Shown: positions 19,574 to 31,631, counted from the stretch's first letter. The stretch is DNA of 64,000 bases from Lysinibacillus pakistanensis (GCA_001312325.1 BBDJ01000007.1:103578-167577), one strand, 5' to 3'. Notes: a model not told the origin generated them from the letters alone. Numbers and translations: made by a program.

Positions 19574-21739
19574 TTGGAAAATTGGTTTAATCATTTAGAA
19601 ATTGAAAAGAAGGAGTTTTGGTATATAGTATTACCGTTATTACTAGTTGTACCCCTATTAGGTTTTAGTAATCAGGTATATGGTATTTTTAAGGAAGAAA
19701 GTTATCTTTATTTGAATTTAGTTATAAAGATACTCATTATTGTTTTTACAATGGCAATTGCCATTCAATCTTGGCTTGTTTTTTTTCACATCTCCCATCA
19801 AATCAAACATTATACATAGGTAATTTGTTTTTTTATCACCGCATTATTGGAATTAGTTAGTTTAGTTATTCATCAAAACTATTCCGTTCATTCGCACTAT
19901 GCGGTAATGAGTATACATATCATAATGCGTTTATGCTTGGCTATTGGCTTTTTATTTATTATTGTAAAGCCAAAACAAAATTTAGCGATGAAATATCGTT
20001 ATTATACATATGGAAGTTCCTTAATATTAGTATTACTTACCCTTTTTCTAGTTTATTTATCTTCAAGGCAATTACTGTTTGAGAATCAGTTGAATAAAAT
20101 AAATGATCTTGTTTTTTTTATTGTCTGCGGTTTTTCAGATTGTCACAATAATAATTCTAAGTAAATATTTTAAAAAAAATACCAAAACGTGTAATGTGGC
20201 TTATTTGTGCGGCCATCTATTTAATTTTTAGTGATATTTTCTTTGTTATCAGTAAGGATTGGCAATCAATTTGGGGATTTTCAGCACTTATTTATCAATT
20301 TTTTTGCTTTCTATTTTTTCTTAAAGGCCATTTATTATACAACTGTGGAAAAACCTTATCAACAGCTTTTGAAAATCAAGCAGGATTTGGAGCATTCACA
20401 GCAGGAGCTTCATTTTCAAGCCTACCATGATGATATAACACAGCTTCCAAATGAGCACTTATTATTGAAAACCTTAAAGGAAAGCTTACATGCAAATAAC
20501 TATCAAAAGGCAATTATAGCCATCGAAATTGATCGATTAGCAGCCATTCGTGCATCAATAGGGATTAGCTATTCCAATAAGATGATGAAGCTTGTTGCTG
20601 AAAGGATACAAGCAATATTACCGCCTTATTATTTTGCAACAAAACTTAATGAAGGCCAATTTATTATTTATATTAATCATGTCAAAACAAGAGAAGAGCT
20701 ATTACAATTCTGTTTAAATTTAAGAAATGTGATGAAAAAGCCCTTACAGGTACAGTTATTTTCACTTAATGGAAATCTTAATATAGGTATTGCCCTGCAT
20801 GAAGAAGATTGTACGGGTGAAGAACTTCTAATGCATGCACAATTAGCAATGAGAGAAGCGAGTCAGCTCCCTCAAAGATGTTTATTTTATAAACCTTATA
20901 TGTCTAACGGAGTTACAGATCGTATTCTAATTGAGCAAGATTTACATAAGGCACTGGCTAATCAGGAATTTTATTTGGATTTTCAACCACAGGTAAATTT
21001 AAAAACGGGTAAAATTGAATCTGTAGAAGCACTTGTACGTTGGCGTCATCCATCACGTGGGTTTGTGGCTCCAGATCAGTTTATATCAATTGCTGAGGAA
21101 TCAGGTCTTATCATTCCGTTGGGAAAATGGATTTTAGAAACCGCCTGTGCTCAAGCTAAAGCTTGGGAGGAGCAAGGATTACCGCCTATGAAGGTAGCCG
21201 TAAATCTTTCGCTTGGACAATTGTTCCAGCAGGATTTAGTACAGATGGTACAGGAAATTTTACAGCGTACACGATTAGAACCAAAGCATTTACAATTAGA
21301 AATCACGGAAAGTATGACGATGAATATTGATCAAATGACACAGCTGTTGTATGAATTAAAGGCATTAGGGATTCAAATTGCTGTGGATGATTTTGGGACT
21401 GGCTATTCTTCACTTTCTTATTTAAAGGATTTTCCGATTGATTGCTTAAAAATTGACCGCGCATTTGTTCGAAATATTCAGCATAATCCAAATGATGAAG
21501 CACTTGTGTCCATGATTTTATCAATGGCCAAGCATTTGCGACTGAAGGTTGTTGCAGAGGGAATTGAGGAAGTCGAGCAGCTTGCGTTCCTTATTAATGG
21601 AGATTGCGATTATATCCAGGGATACTTATTCAGTAAGCCGATTTCAGCAGAACAAATCTCTAATAACTTTAAGGAATTACACAGACATGCTTTAGAAATC
21701 TTAACACAATTTACATATGTAGAAGACTACATTATTTAG
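19574..21739 (+). CDS. Membrane GGDEF-EAL protein, probable c-di-GMP phosphodiesterase (five indels)
   Basis: 720 residues after correction. Residues 1-240 hold about seven membrane helices. The GGDEF domain starts near YHDDITQLPNE but its signature reads NEGQF, so cyclase activity is unlikely. The EAL domain keeps EALVRWRHP, the Asn of VNLSLGQL, EITES, DDFGTGYSSL, KIDRAFV, EGIE and QGYLF, so hydrolysis of c-di-GMP is expected. The start is TTG 19574 with GGAGG upstream. Indels: a lost T near 19817, extra bases at 19828-19834, 20112-20119, 20172-20179 and 20299-20305. Confidence 0.82.
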
Positions 21740-21901
21740 AGGTAAAGATATTACAATGTGTACAGTAATAATCGTTTTATTGTTACTCCTATTTTGGCAT
21801 TTAAAAAAAATTCGCTACAATTTAAAAAGGAAAAATAAAGATAGAATACTTCCACTTCTATAACGTATATCCAATTTAGTGGGGTGCACAAATAAAATAA
21901 A

Positions 21902-21968
21902 GCCCCAGCACCATGTCACGGATTTTGATGAGGCTCGAAAAAAAATCCGAACGCAATGATGCTGGGGT
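21902..21968. terminator. Two-tier hairpin between convergent genes
   Basis: Outer CCCCAGCA / TGCTGGGG and inner CGGATTTT / AAAATCCG. Probably a bidirectional terminator for the EAL gene and sspH. Confidence 0.55.
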
Positions 21969-21976
21969 ATAATTGA

Positions 21977-22168
21977 TTAATGCATCAGATACTCTTCCTT
22001 TAATTCTCCTATATCCACCTCTGATCGCTCCTCTAAAGAACGCCGTAGATGAACAGTTGCTGTTTTTCCATCGTCATGAAGCTTATCAATCCAGATAGAT
22101 ACGCCATTATAACTGACTTCATATTCTAATGGTGAGGCGACTATTTCTTGTGCACGTTTAAAATCCAC
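21977..22168 (-). CDS. sspH: Small acid-soluble spore protein, H family
   Basis: 63 residues, intact. MDFKRAQEIVASPLEYEVSYNGVSIWI matches the SspH pattern (RAxEIVxSP, TYNGVPI-like segment), and the end is rich in acidic residues. This family coats forespore components late in sporulation. It is single here, with the spore-cortex glycosidase gene close upstream on the same strand. Confidence 0.82.
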   Translation of the reverse strand: MDFKRAQEIVASPLEYEVSYNGVSIWIDKLHDDGKTATVHLRRSLEERSEVDIGELKEEYLMH

Positions 22169-22180
22169 TTGAAGTCCCCC

Positions 22181-22344
22181 TTATTTTTTTGATTTACCTT
22201 CTTTAGTAACGGAATGAATAAGTTCCATAAACTCTTTTGAAAATTCTTCACTCACTTTGTTGGGCGCTATTTTTTGGTTTTTTTTGGCGTTTGAGGTAAA
22301 GATCCTTTATTGGCGCTTTGTCCTTGTTTATTGTCTCTTCCCAT
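22181..22344 (-). CDS. Small basic hypothetical protein, 53 residues (frameshift)
   Basis: After removing two bases from the 8-T run at 22278-22285 the product starts MGRDNKQGQSANKGSLPQTP and ends HSVTKEGKSKK. It is polar, low in hydrophobic residues and without a membrane segment, like many minor spore proteins, but I cannot assign a family. AAAGGAGAAACAAAC precedes the ATG. It lies 12 bases upstream of sspH. Confidence 0.5.
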
Positions 22345-22497
22345 GTTTGTTTCTCCTTTCGTTTTGATATTTCTTAATATGGCTTTTGAATCGAATTTTT
22401 ATCAAGGGGAAATCTAGGGAACAGAAAAAAATTTAATGTAAAACAGTTACGAATTATTTTTGGAGAAATCGTTAACCATAAAAGAAAACAAGAGTTT

Positions 22498-23915
22498 TTA
22501 TAGCGAGACCTTTTTTTATGGAAAAGTCATTATTTAATAGCACCCAATTTTGTGGGAAAGGGAAACCTAATGCCCAATAGCTAATCCCTCTAAGGTTATA
22601 TTGTCGCACCATATCAAACTTAGCTTGTGCACTTCGAGCATCTTCAAACCAAACTTCGTGTTGCTTCCCATGTTCATCAACATAACGAAAATAAGGTGAC
22701 TGTGCAACTAGATCATATTGAATGGTTGCGCCATATTTTATTGCCCGATTAACAGCTTCTTGAGAACTGAATGTTTCTGCTTCTTGTCCTTTTACATGTG
22801 GTAAAAGCCAATCACGAGCATAAAGTTCGAAGCCTAAAAGTATTTTCTCGGCAGGCATAGCAGTTAACGCATATTCAACAACTTTCCTCATTTCATTAAT
22901 TGGAGATATTGCTTGTGGTGGACCAAGTCGATACCCCCATTCATAGGTCATCAATACTACAAAATCTGCAATCTTCCCATGTGCTTCATAATCGTGAGCC
23001 TCATACAGTGTTCCTACCTGTGCAGCACTTGTTTTTGGTGCAAGCGCTGAAGATACTAGATAGCCATACGGATGTAGACGGTCAGCAGCGAGTTGAAGAA
23101 AGGCAGTATAATTTTCTCGATCTGCTGGAAGGACGTATTCAAAATCAATATTTAAAACTTTATAGCCCTTCTCCTGCATTACTTGTAGAGTATTTGTAAT
23201 CACTTTTTCACGCAATGCTGCGCTTGATAAAATAACATGTGATAAGTTAGAGCCTGTTTCAGTAGAAGTTAGGTTTGTAAGGGTTAGCATAGGTGTAATG
23301 TTTTTTTGCATTGGCAGCTGCAATCATTTCTTGATCATCGGGCGGCTCTAAAGTTCCATCCTCCTTTATTATATAAGCAAAAGGACTAAAATAAGTAAGA
23401 AGATGGCCAATGGCGTTTATAGATTGAACAGCTTCTTTTGGCTTTTCATACGTATAGGCGTTCACCTCAATTAAAGGCTTTGCTCTTGGGATGATTAAGT
23501 GTGTACCTACATAAATCAGATTTGGATTTGAAATGCCATTTTCAACAGCAATGGCTTGAACAGTCGTACTATATTGATAAGCAATTTGGGATAACGTTTC
23601 TCCAGGTTGGACGATATGAATAACGGGTGGAATTACTAATTGAGTGCCAGGCGTTAACAAATCAGGATTAGTTAAATGATTAACAGAGATAATAGATTGA
23701 ATTGATACGTTGTATTGTTGTGCAATCGACCATAGAGTATCTCCTTTTTTCACTGTATGTGTTGTATAGGGAGAGGGAATAACGAGTGATTGTCCGATTA
23801 CTAACTGGTCCGGATTAGATAATCCATTTAATTGAATAATCTCCTGAATAGGTACAAAATAGTGGTTTGCAATTTGCCACAGTGTTTCACCAGCACTCAC
23901 CACATGTATTATCAT
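22498..23915 (-). CDS. sleL: Spore cortex N-acetylglucosaminidase, LysM x3 plus GH18, SleL/YaaH type (two frameshifts)
   Basis: 471 residues after correction. Three LysM repeats bind peptidoglycan (about residues 2-46, 52-96, 98-142: HVVSAGETLWQIAN, HTVKKGDTLWSIAQ, HIVQPGETLSQIAY). The GH18 barrel follows, with the catalytic Glu in LNIDFEYV and MTYEWGYRLGPP. It hydrolyses cortex peptidoglycan during germination. There is no signal peptide, usual for this family. Extra bases: 23301-23307 and 22511-22517; the second changes the C-terminus to IKKVSL. Confidence 0.87.
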
Positions 23916-24103
23916 TGGACACCTCCAAAGTAGTTTTCATATTGCATCATATGTATTAAGGAAGAAAATGAGTATTTTTCTGAAAAGCTTTCTATTCTAT
24001 AGATTCAACGACGCATAATAAATATTTTATTGTTTATATTCTTTTCAATCGATATGCATAGGATAGAGCATATGCATTCATTATTTGAGAAAGGAGCTGG
24101 CTT

Positions 24104-25462
24104 TTGAAAAAAAGTAAAGCTCACTGGAAGAATCGTTACCCCTGATGATCCGGGATATGAACAGGCAAGAACAAATAACAACTTAAATAATCCAAAATAT
24201 CCCAGAGTGATTGTGTTTTGTCAAGATACAAAGGATGTTATAAATGCATTAAACTGGGCAAGGGAAAATAATGAACCATTTCGAATAAGAAGTGGCAGGC
24301 ATAGCTATGAAAATTATTCATTATTAAATAAAGGTCTTGTTATTGATATTAGTGACATGAATGACATTCAACTCAATCTTCAGGAAATGACAGTGAAAAT
24401 TGAAGCAGGGGCAAATCTTGGGAGCGTTTATCGTGTATTAGGAGAACAAGGTGTAACAATACCTGCCGGAACCGAAAGTAGTGTAGGCGTCGTGGGCTTA
24501 ACACTTGGTGGAGGAATTGGGATGCTATCTCGTCCATTTGGGTTAACATGTGACAATTTGATTGAAATTGAGATGGTGGGTGTAAGTGGTCATGAAGGAG
24601 CAACAGTCATTCAAGCAAACAGACAGAAAAACAGTGATTTATTGTGGGCTAGCTGTGGAGGTGGAGGTGGAGGTGGCAATTTTGGTATCGTAACTGCACT
24701 TACCTTTAAGCTACATCCAATTAATGATGTTGCTATTTTTTCTATTACATGGGGTTGGGAGGATTTTGAACGTGCCTTTGATGCATGGCAAAAATGGGCA
24801 CCATATACAGATGAACGCTTAACGTCCCAGATTGAGCTTAAATCAAAGGAGATAGGTGAGATTGTTGCGCAAGGAGAGTTCGTCGGTTCTGCTTCAGAAT
24901 TAAAGAAATTACTACGGCCTTTAAGGAAAACAGGAGCACCCAGAAATGTTTGGATAAAGGGAGTCCCATATTTAAAGGCTGTAGAATTTTTTTGATATTC
25001 CAAGTGGCAACCAGCCAGCCCTTCGTAAAAGATCTGGTTCTTTTATTGAAAGACCATTTCCACATGCTGCCATTGTACAAATGAAAGAATTCTTGGCTAA
25101 ACCACCAAATAGAAATACAACGATATGGCAGCAATCTTTGGGAGGCGCTGTAGGTCAAGTTGCACCCAATCGTACAGCTTATTATTATAGAAATGCTTTA
25201 ATGGCACAGGAGTACAATACATCTTGGAAAAAAACCTAAAGAAGAAGAGAAAAACATTCGATGGGTGGAAAATGTCAGACGGGCTTTGTCTCCTTATACT
25301 ACTGGGGATTATGTCAATTTCCCTGATCGCTTTATTAAAGATTGGCTGACTGCTTATTATGGCCGAAATATTCGTAGATTAAGAGAGGTAAAGTCAAAAT
25401 ACGATCCGTTGAATGTGTTTCATTTTCCTCAAAGCATCCCACCTAATCGAAAATGGCTTTAG
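24104..25462 (+). CDS. FAD-dependent oxidase, berberine-bridge-enzyme type (three frameshifts)
   Basis: 451 residues after correction. The FAD domain has RSGRHSYENYSLLNKGLVIDIS, whose His is the usual flavin attachment site, then VGVVGLTLGGGIGMLSRPFGLTCDNL; the Cys there is the second attachment site in bicovalent members. The BBE tail reads KYDPLNVFHFPQSIPP. The start is TTG 24104 with AAGGAG upstream. Extra bases at 24107-24113, 24987-24993 and 25228-25234. The substrate is probably a sugar or alcohol but is not visible. B. subtilis YgaK/YvdP are relatives. Confidence 0.83.
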
Positions 25463-25465
25463 GTA

Positions 25466-25720
25466 GTGAATCAATTACGCCCCAGCGTAATTGTAACTGC
25501 CGCTGCCGCTACGCCAAAAGCTATTGCAGAACAATTACGACAAGCTGTAAAACAAGCAAAGTGGCAAACTGGGCGAATTACAGTGAGTGTCGGTATTGCC
25601 TCTGCTATCAAAACGGATAATGAGACTACCATTTTACAAAGAGCTGATAAGGCCCTATATGCCTCTAAGGAAAATGGTCGAAACCTCATTACACACAGTA
25701 TAGATTTAACAAGTATTTAG
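25466..25720 (+). pseudogene. C-terminal fragment of a GGDEF domain
   Basis: 84-codon frame. Residues 22-75 (AEQLRQAVKQA, RITVSVGIAS, LQRADKALYASKENGRN) match only the last third of a diguanylate cyclase domain; the GGDEF signature and all upstream domains are absent. It begins immediately after the oxidase stop, and its first 12 codons come from a GC-rich repeat also seen near 31.6 kb. Probably a deletion remnant without function. Confidence 0.7.
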
Positions 25721-25748
25721 AGTGGAATAAAGGGGATGTTTATGAACA

Positions 25749-25786
25749 AGATGGCGATTAAGAAAATTACTTAATTGCCATCTTTT
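25749..25786. terminator. Bidirectional terminator
   Basis: AGATGGCGATTAAG / CTTAATTGCCATCT with TTTT after it, between the GGDEF fragment and the Nudix gene. Confidence 0.7.
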
Positions 25787-25788
25787 CG

Positions 25789-26185
25789 TTATTTTTCTGC
25801 TAGCAATTTTTTTTATGGAAGGGATGTCCGCTGGAGCGAAGTTTAATTCTAACAGCTGGCGTCGAGCTACCCATCTGATTTCAGTATGTTCTAAAGCAAG
25901 TGGTTCTCCGCTAATTATTGAGGCTTTAAATGTCTCTAGGCGCACAATGAATTCTTTATATTCATATGTGGTATCTTCTACTTTTTCGTTCACCTCTATA
26001 GAACAATTAAATTCCTCTAATATTTCACGGGCCAATGCCTGCTTCGACGATTCCCCTACTTCTATTTTACCGCCGGGAAATTCCCAGTAGTTAGCGAGTA
26101 CCATGTGAGGATTTCGTAATGCACAAAAGATTTCATTCTTGTCATTTTCAATAATTGCGCCCACTACGTGTATATGTTTTTTCAT
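25789..26185 (-). CDS. Nudix hydrolase, MutT type (one frameshift)
   Basis: 131 residues after removing one base from the 8-T run at 25807-25814, which restores the end IKKLLAEK. The Nudix box reads GGKIEVGESSKQALAREILEEF, with the metal-binding RE..EE pattern. WEFPGGK and the domain length suit an 8-oxo-dGTP type pyrophosphatase, though the substrate is inferred. The ATG at 26185 has AGGATGAAGAAA upstream; the ATG at 26194 has none. Confidence 0.85.
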
Positions 26186-26365
26186 TTTCTTCATCCTAAA
26201 ATTTTTTATATGAAATATTGTAGATTATAACATGTAGTTTTAAATTTTTGTTACTTAAAATAAAAGCTGTCTTCATTAAAAACAGAGTTTCCATGACGAT
26301 GTAAATTGTTATTTTCTACTGTATAATAAAAATCAGTAAATAGGAAAAGGGCGGTACGAGGTACG

Positions 26366-27130
26366 ATGAAAAGAATTGAATCTACGCAAAATGCATTAGT
26401 GAAATACTGGAAGAAGCTAGCGACGACACGTAAAGAGCGTGAACGTTCTGGAGAATTTATAGTCGAAGGATTCCATTTAGTAGAGGAAGCATTAAAAAAT
26501 AAAGAGCAGATATTGCAGCTTATTGTGCGTGAAGGTGTAGATTTACCAATGCTTTGGCCAATTGATGATATTGCCATCATTGAAGTGACTGTAGCTGTTG
26601 CGAAGGAGTTTGCTGAAACGGAGACCTCACAAGGAGTATTTGCTGTTTGTAAGCAGCCTTTACTAAAGGAAGATGTAATGGCTTCATGGCGTAAGGTATT
26701 ACTGATTGATGCTGTACAAGATCCTGGAAATATAGGAACGATGATTCGTACGGCAGATGCTGCGGGCTTGGATGCAGTTATATTAGGCAAAGGCTGTGCA
26801 GATATGTATAATCCTAAAACACTTCGTTCTGCACAGGGCTCACATTTTCACATTCCAGTACTTAGAGGTGAGTTGGAGGATTGGATAGAGCAGCTACAGG
26901 AAAATGGTGTACCTGTATTTGGAACGGCCTTAGATGAAGATGCGGTTATCTACAGCGATATTCAGCATACAGGTGCTTTTGCCATCATGATGGGCAATGA
27001 AGGCAGCGGCATCCATCCACAATTGCTTGCTATGGCCGATCAAAATATTGTAATTCCTATTTTTGGACAGGCAGAATCATTAAATGTAGCGGTGGCAACA
27101 GGAATTGTATTATATGGTTTTGTTAAATAA
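26366..27130 (+). CDS. ysgA: RNA methyltransferase, SpoU/TrmH family, YsgA-like
   Basis: 254 residues, intact. An N-terminal substrate-binding domain (RERSGEFIVEGFHLVEEAL) precedes a SPOUT knotted domain with VQDPGNIGTMIRTADAAG, IMMGNEGSG and SLNVAVATGIVLY, the three signature motifs that bind S-adenosylmethionine. It methylates a ribose in rRNA or tRNA; the site is unknown. It sits directly upstream of pheST, as in B. subtilis. Confidence 0.9.
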   Translation: MKRIESTQNALVKYWKKLATTRKERERSGEFIVEGFHLVEEALKNKEQILQLIVREGVDLPMLWPIDDIAIIEVTVAVAKEFAETETSQGVFAVCKQPLLKEDVMASWRKVLLIDAVQDPGNIGTMIRTADAAGLDAVILGKGCADMYNPKTLRSAQGSHFHIPVLRGELEDWIEQLQENGVPVFGTALDEDAVIYSDIQHTGAFAIMMGNEGSGIHPQLLAMADQNIVIPIFGQAESLNVAVATGIVLYGFVK

Positions 27131-27131
27131 C

Positions 27132-27205
27132 GGATAGAACTATCAAACTGATGGATAGAATAACAAAAGTGAAGGATAGATTGCTTAAATCGATGGATGC
27201 GTTGT
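27132..27205 (+). repeat. Degenerate 21-bp tandem repeats
   Basis: GGATAGA recurs at 27132, 27153 and 27174, and GGAT at 27195: exact 21-base spacing with diverged flanks (GATGGATAGAATAACAAAAGT type). It lies between ysgA and the pheST promoter. Confidence 0.6.
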
Positions 27206-27266
27206 CATAATGAAGGGTTCAAAAACTTTGGAATCATTAATATCCTCAATAATGGAAAGATGCCCC

Positions 27267-27296
27267 TTGATTTGCATGAGTATAGTATTGTATAAT
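27267..27296 (+). promoter_or_regulatory. pheST promoter
   Basis: TTGATT (27267-27272) and TATAAT (27291-27296), spacer 18. Confidence 0.6.
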
Positions 27297-27334
27297 CACT
27301 TTTAAATTGTAAACTTGAATATAAAAATGCTTTG

Positions 27335-27583
27335 ACCGGGAAGTAGTAAAGATTGTGAATGGACGACAGGGAGCGTGGGCCGGAGATTGAGAGCCAGCGC
27401 CGAACCAATGCAGTTTTGAATTCAGCCTGCGAGCAGCTACCGGGACCAGCGAAATGCTGTAAAGGTAAGCCGGCTTTAATCTAGTCGTTATGTCAATGAA
27501 GTGATTGCTTGGCGTTTGCCTTGCAATAACTAGGGTGGTACCGCGAATATGTCCTCGTCCCTTTTTTAGGGGCGAGTTTTTTT
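27335..27583 (+). promoter_or_regulatory. T-box leader of pheST, phenylalanine specific
   Basis: The T-box sequence AGGGTGGTACCGCG is at 27532-27545, followed by a terminator (CTCGTCCC / GGGGCGAG, seven T, 27554-27583). The specifier loop reads GAATTCA with TTC (Phe) at 27421-27423. Uncharged tRNA-Phe would stabilise the antiterminator and switch on pheST. Confidence 0.92.
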
Positions 27584-27720
27584 ATGCCATTAAAAAGCTG
27601 ACATTTATCCTGTAGCGGAAGTGAAACATGGTATAGGACAATTCAGAATCTGTAGTGAAGGCAAAGCGATAACTTCAAAAATGCCAAAGTGAAATTGATT
27701 TGAACAAGGAGGATTTACAC

Positions 27721-28760
<1,040 letters not shown>

Positions 28761-28775
28761 GGGAGGATTAAAAAA

Positions 28776-31198
28776 ATGTTAGTTTCATTAGAATGGTTAA
28801 AAGATTATGTAAGTACACAGAATTTAGTGCCTGAGCAGTTAGCGGAAAAAAATTACGCGCTCTGGAATTGAGGTAGATGCAGTAATTGATCGTGCTAACG
28901 GAATGGATAAAGTTGTAGTGGGCTATGTCGTATCAAAAGAAAAACACCCTGAAGCAGATAAATTAAATATTTGCCAAGTGGATGTTGGCGAAGCAGAGCT
29001 ACAACAAATTATTTGCGGCGCACCAAATGTTGATGCGGGACAAAAAGTTATTGTGGCTCGTCCAGGTGCACATTTACCAGGTGGCATTAAAATAAAAAAA
29101 AGCGAAACTTCGTGGACATGAATCAAATGGTATGATTTGTTCGTTGCAAGAGCTAGGAATCGAAGGGAAGCTTGTTCCTAAAGCATATTCTGAGGGGATT
29201 TATGTACTTCCTGCCGATGCTGAAATTGGTTCAGATGCCCTTGCTATTTTAGGTTTACGAGATACAGTACTAGAGCTAGGTTTAACACCAAATCGATCAG
29301 ATGCACTGTCAATGCTAGGTGTGGCATATGAAGTTGGTGCAATTCTTTCAGAAGAAGTGGAATATCCAGAAATTTCCTATAACACATCTACTGAAAAAGC
29401 GGAAGACAAGTTAAAGCTTCGAGTAGAAGATTTGCAAGCAAACCCAATGTACGTTGCTAAAGTTGTGAAAAATGTAAAAATTGCAGAATCACCAATGTGG
29501 CTACAAAATCGTTTAATGGCTGCGGGTGTTCGTCCACACAATAATGTTGTGGATATAACGAACTACATTTTAATGGAATACGGTCAACCGCTTCATGCCT
29601 TTGACTATGATAGCCTTGCAACAGGTGAAATCGTTGTCCGTAAAGCAACAGAGGGTGAACAAATTACAACTTTAGATGACCAAGAACGTACGTTAAAAGC
29701 GACTGATTTAGTGATTACTAATGGTAAGGAACCAGTAGCTATTGCAGGTGTAATGGGTGGCGCAAATTCTGAGGTAACAGAGTCTACTACAACAGTTGTT
29801 ATTGAATCTGCATATTTCGATGGCTTAACTGTACGCCAAACTTCACGTCGTCTTGGCTTGCGCTCAGATGCTTCTGCTCGTTTCGAAAAGGGTGTTGACC
29901 CTAACCGTGTGTTACCAGCAGCAGAACGTGCAGCAGCTTTATTAGCTGAACTTGCTGGTGGGGAAGTGTTGGAAGGCACATGTCTTGTCGATGAACTGGA
30001 TAAAACACCAGCTCGTGTTGTTGTGTCCCCAGACTTTATTAATGAGCGTTTAGGAATGAAAATTTCTTTAGAGGATATGCTTTCTATTTTAGAACGTCTG
30101 AAATTCAGTGTAGAGGCAGCGAACGGCTTGTTAATAATTGATGCGCCAACGCGTCGTCAAGATATTAAAATTGAAGAGGATATCGTTGAGGAAATTGCTC
30201 GTTTATTTGGTTATGATGAAATCCCGATGACATTACCAGAGGGTGCTACGCAAGTAGGTGGTTTAACACCATATCAAGCACATCGTCGTGTAGTTCGTAA
30301 TTTTATGGAGGGAGCAGGGCTTTATCAGGCTGTAACCTATTCATTAACATCTGAGGCACTGTCACAGCGCTTTGCATTGAAGGCTGAGCCAGTCACTCGT
30401 TTGCTAATGCCTATGAGTGAAGAACGTTCAACTTTACGTCAGAGTCTAATTCCACATTTAATTGAAGCAGCAGCTTATAATGTAGCGCGTCAAGCTGAAA
30501 GCGTGGCACTTTATGAGGTCGGTTCTGTGTTCTTTGGTCAACTAGAAGAAGGGCAGCCATATGAGGAAGAGCATGTAGCAGCAGTTTTAACAGGAAAATG
30601 GTTAGATCATGCTTGGCAGGGTGAGAAAAAAAGCAGTTGACTTCTTTGTCTTAAAAGGCATTGTAGAGGGCGTTATTGGTAAGCTTGGTTTAGAAAATCG
30701 CATTTCATTCGTGCAAGCACAAGTCGATGGCTTGCATCCAGGACGCACAGCTAACATTCTTTTAGATGGTGAGCAAGTTGGCATTATTGGTGGTTTACAT
30801 CCCGCAGAGCAAAAAGCGTGGGGTGTTAAAGACACATATGTCATGGAAATGAATTTAGTAGCATTATTAAATGCCACTGAACAAGAAGAACCGCTTGCCT
30901 ACACATCGGTGCCACGCTTCCCAGCAATGTCTCGTGATATCGCTTTAATCATGAATCGCGCTACAACTGCAGGAGAAGTCATCACAGCTATCCGTTCAGC
31001 TGGCGTAAAATTATTGAAAGACGTTCGTGTATTTGATGTTTACGAAGGTGAAAAAAATGGAGCCAGGTAAAAAAATCTGTTGCATTCTCACTCACTTACC
31101 TTGATCCAGAGCGTACTTTAACAGATGAAGAAGTTGTTGCAGCACATAACAAAGTGCTAAAAGCTATTGCAACAATTGAAGGTACAGAAGTACGTTAA
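28776..31198 (+). CDS. pheT: Phenylalanyl-tRNA synthetase beta subunit (five frameshifts)
   Basis: 805 residues after correction. Domains in order: tRNA-binding OB fold (KVVVGYVVSKEKHPEADKLNICQVD), B3/B4 editing domain (GLTPNRSDALSM, RLGLRSDASARFEKGVDP), B5, the catalytically inactive class II core, and the C-terminal ferredoxin-like anticodon-binding domain (RFPAMSRDIALI ... SLTYLDPERTLTDEE). Extra A in runs 28846-28852, 29094-29101, 30626-30632, 31051-31057 and 31069-31075; 2423 bases equals 2418+5. A terminator follows. Confidence 0.94.
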
Positions 31199-31212
31199 TA
31201 TTATTATTTAGG

Positions 31213-31241
31213 AAGACTGTCTTACGGGGCAGTCTTTTTTT
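31213..31241 (+). terminator. Terminator after pheT
   Basis: AAGACTG / CAGTCTT stem with seven T. Confidence 0.85.
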
Positions 31242-31264
31242 ATCTTCATTCAGCAAATGTTTCT

Positions 31265-31388
31265 TGTATTGAAAGCATAGCGGCAGCCGCAGATACAGAA
31301 GACTCCCATCTCTACAGGTGGTGAGATGAATGGGGTTTTGGTTCCTTATCAGTGGGTGTCCAAACACCTACTGGAATAGTGGAACTCA
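31265..31388. repeat. Hairpin-rich intergenic element
   Basis: Contains the palindromic AGCGGCAGCCGC (about 31278), a pair of short hairpins (CCCATCTC...GAGATGAATGGGG, and AGTGGGTGT-CCAA-ACACCTACT), and no coding frame. The tandem hairpins resemble the right ends of IS200/IS605 elements, but no transposase is present. Confidence 0.4.
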
Positions 31389-31560
31389 GTCTACGCTTCC
31401 GCACAAAACACATCATGTTGCTGTCGCTACGTTAGCACTACGCTTTCGCACAAAACACATCATGTTGCTGTCGCTACGTTAGCACTACGCTTTCGCACAA
31501 AACACATCATGTTGCTGCCGCTGCGTTAACACTACGCTTTCGCACAAAAAACATCTGTTG
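31389..31560. repeat. 47-bp tandem repeat, about 3.6 copies
   Basis: Units start at 31389, 31436, 31483 and 31530 (last one partial); the core is CTACGCTTTCGCACAAAACA then CATCATGTTGCTGTCGCTACG. Copies 2 and 3 differ by few bases, showing recent duplication. Direct and gapless, so not a CRISPR. Confidence 0.85.
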
Positions 31561-31631
31561 GCCTAAAGCCCCTTGCGGATGATCCGGATGCATTGTTTAT
31601 CTGTAGCGGCAGCTACAATTACGCCAAGACG

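Noticed and set aside
24104..25720. Fusion of the BBE oxidase with a GGDEF domain
   Set aside because: A clear stop at 25460-25462 follows the family's C-terminus, and the GGDEF piece is only a tail fragment.
31389..31560. CRISPR array
   Set aside because: Repeats are gapless 47-base tandem units without unique spacers, and no cas genes occur in the window.
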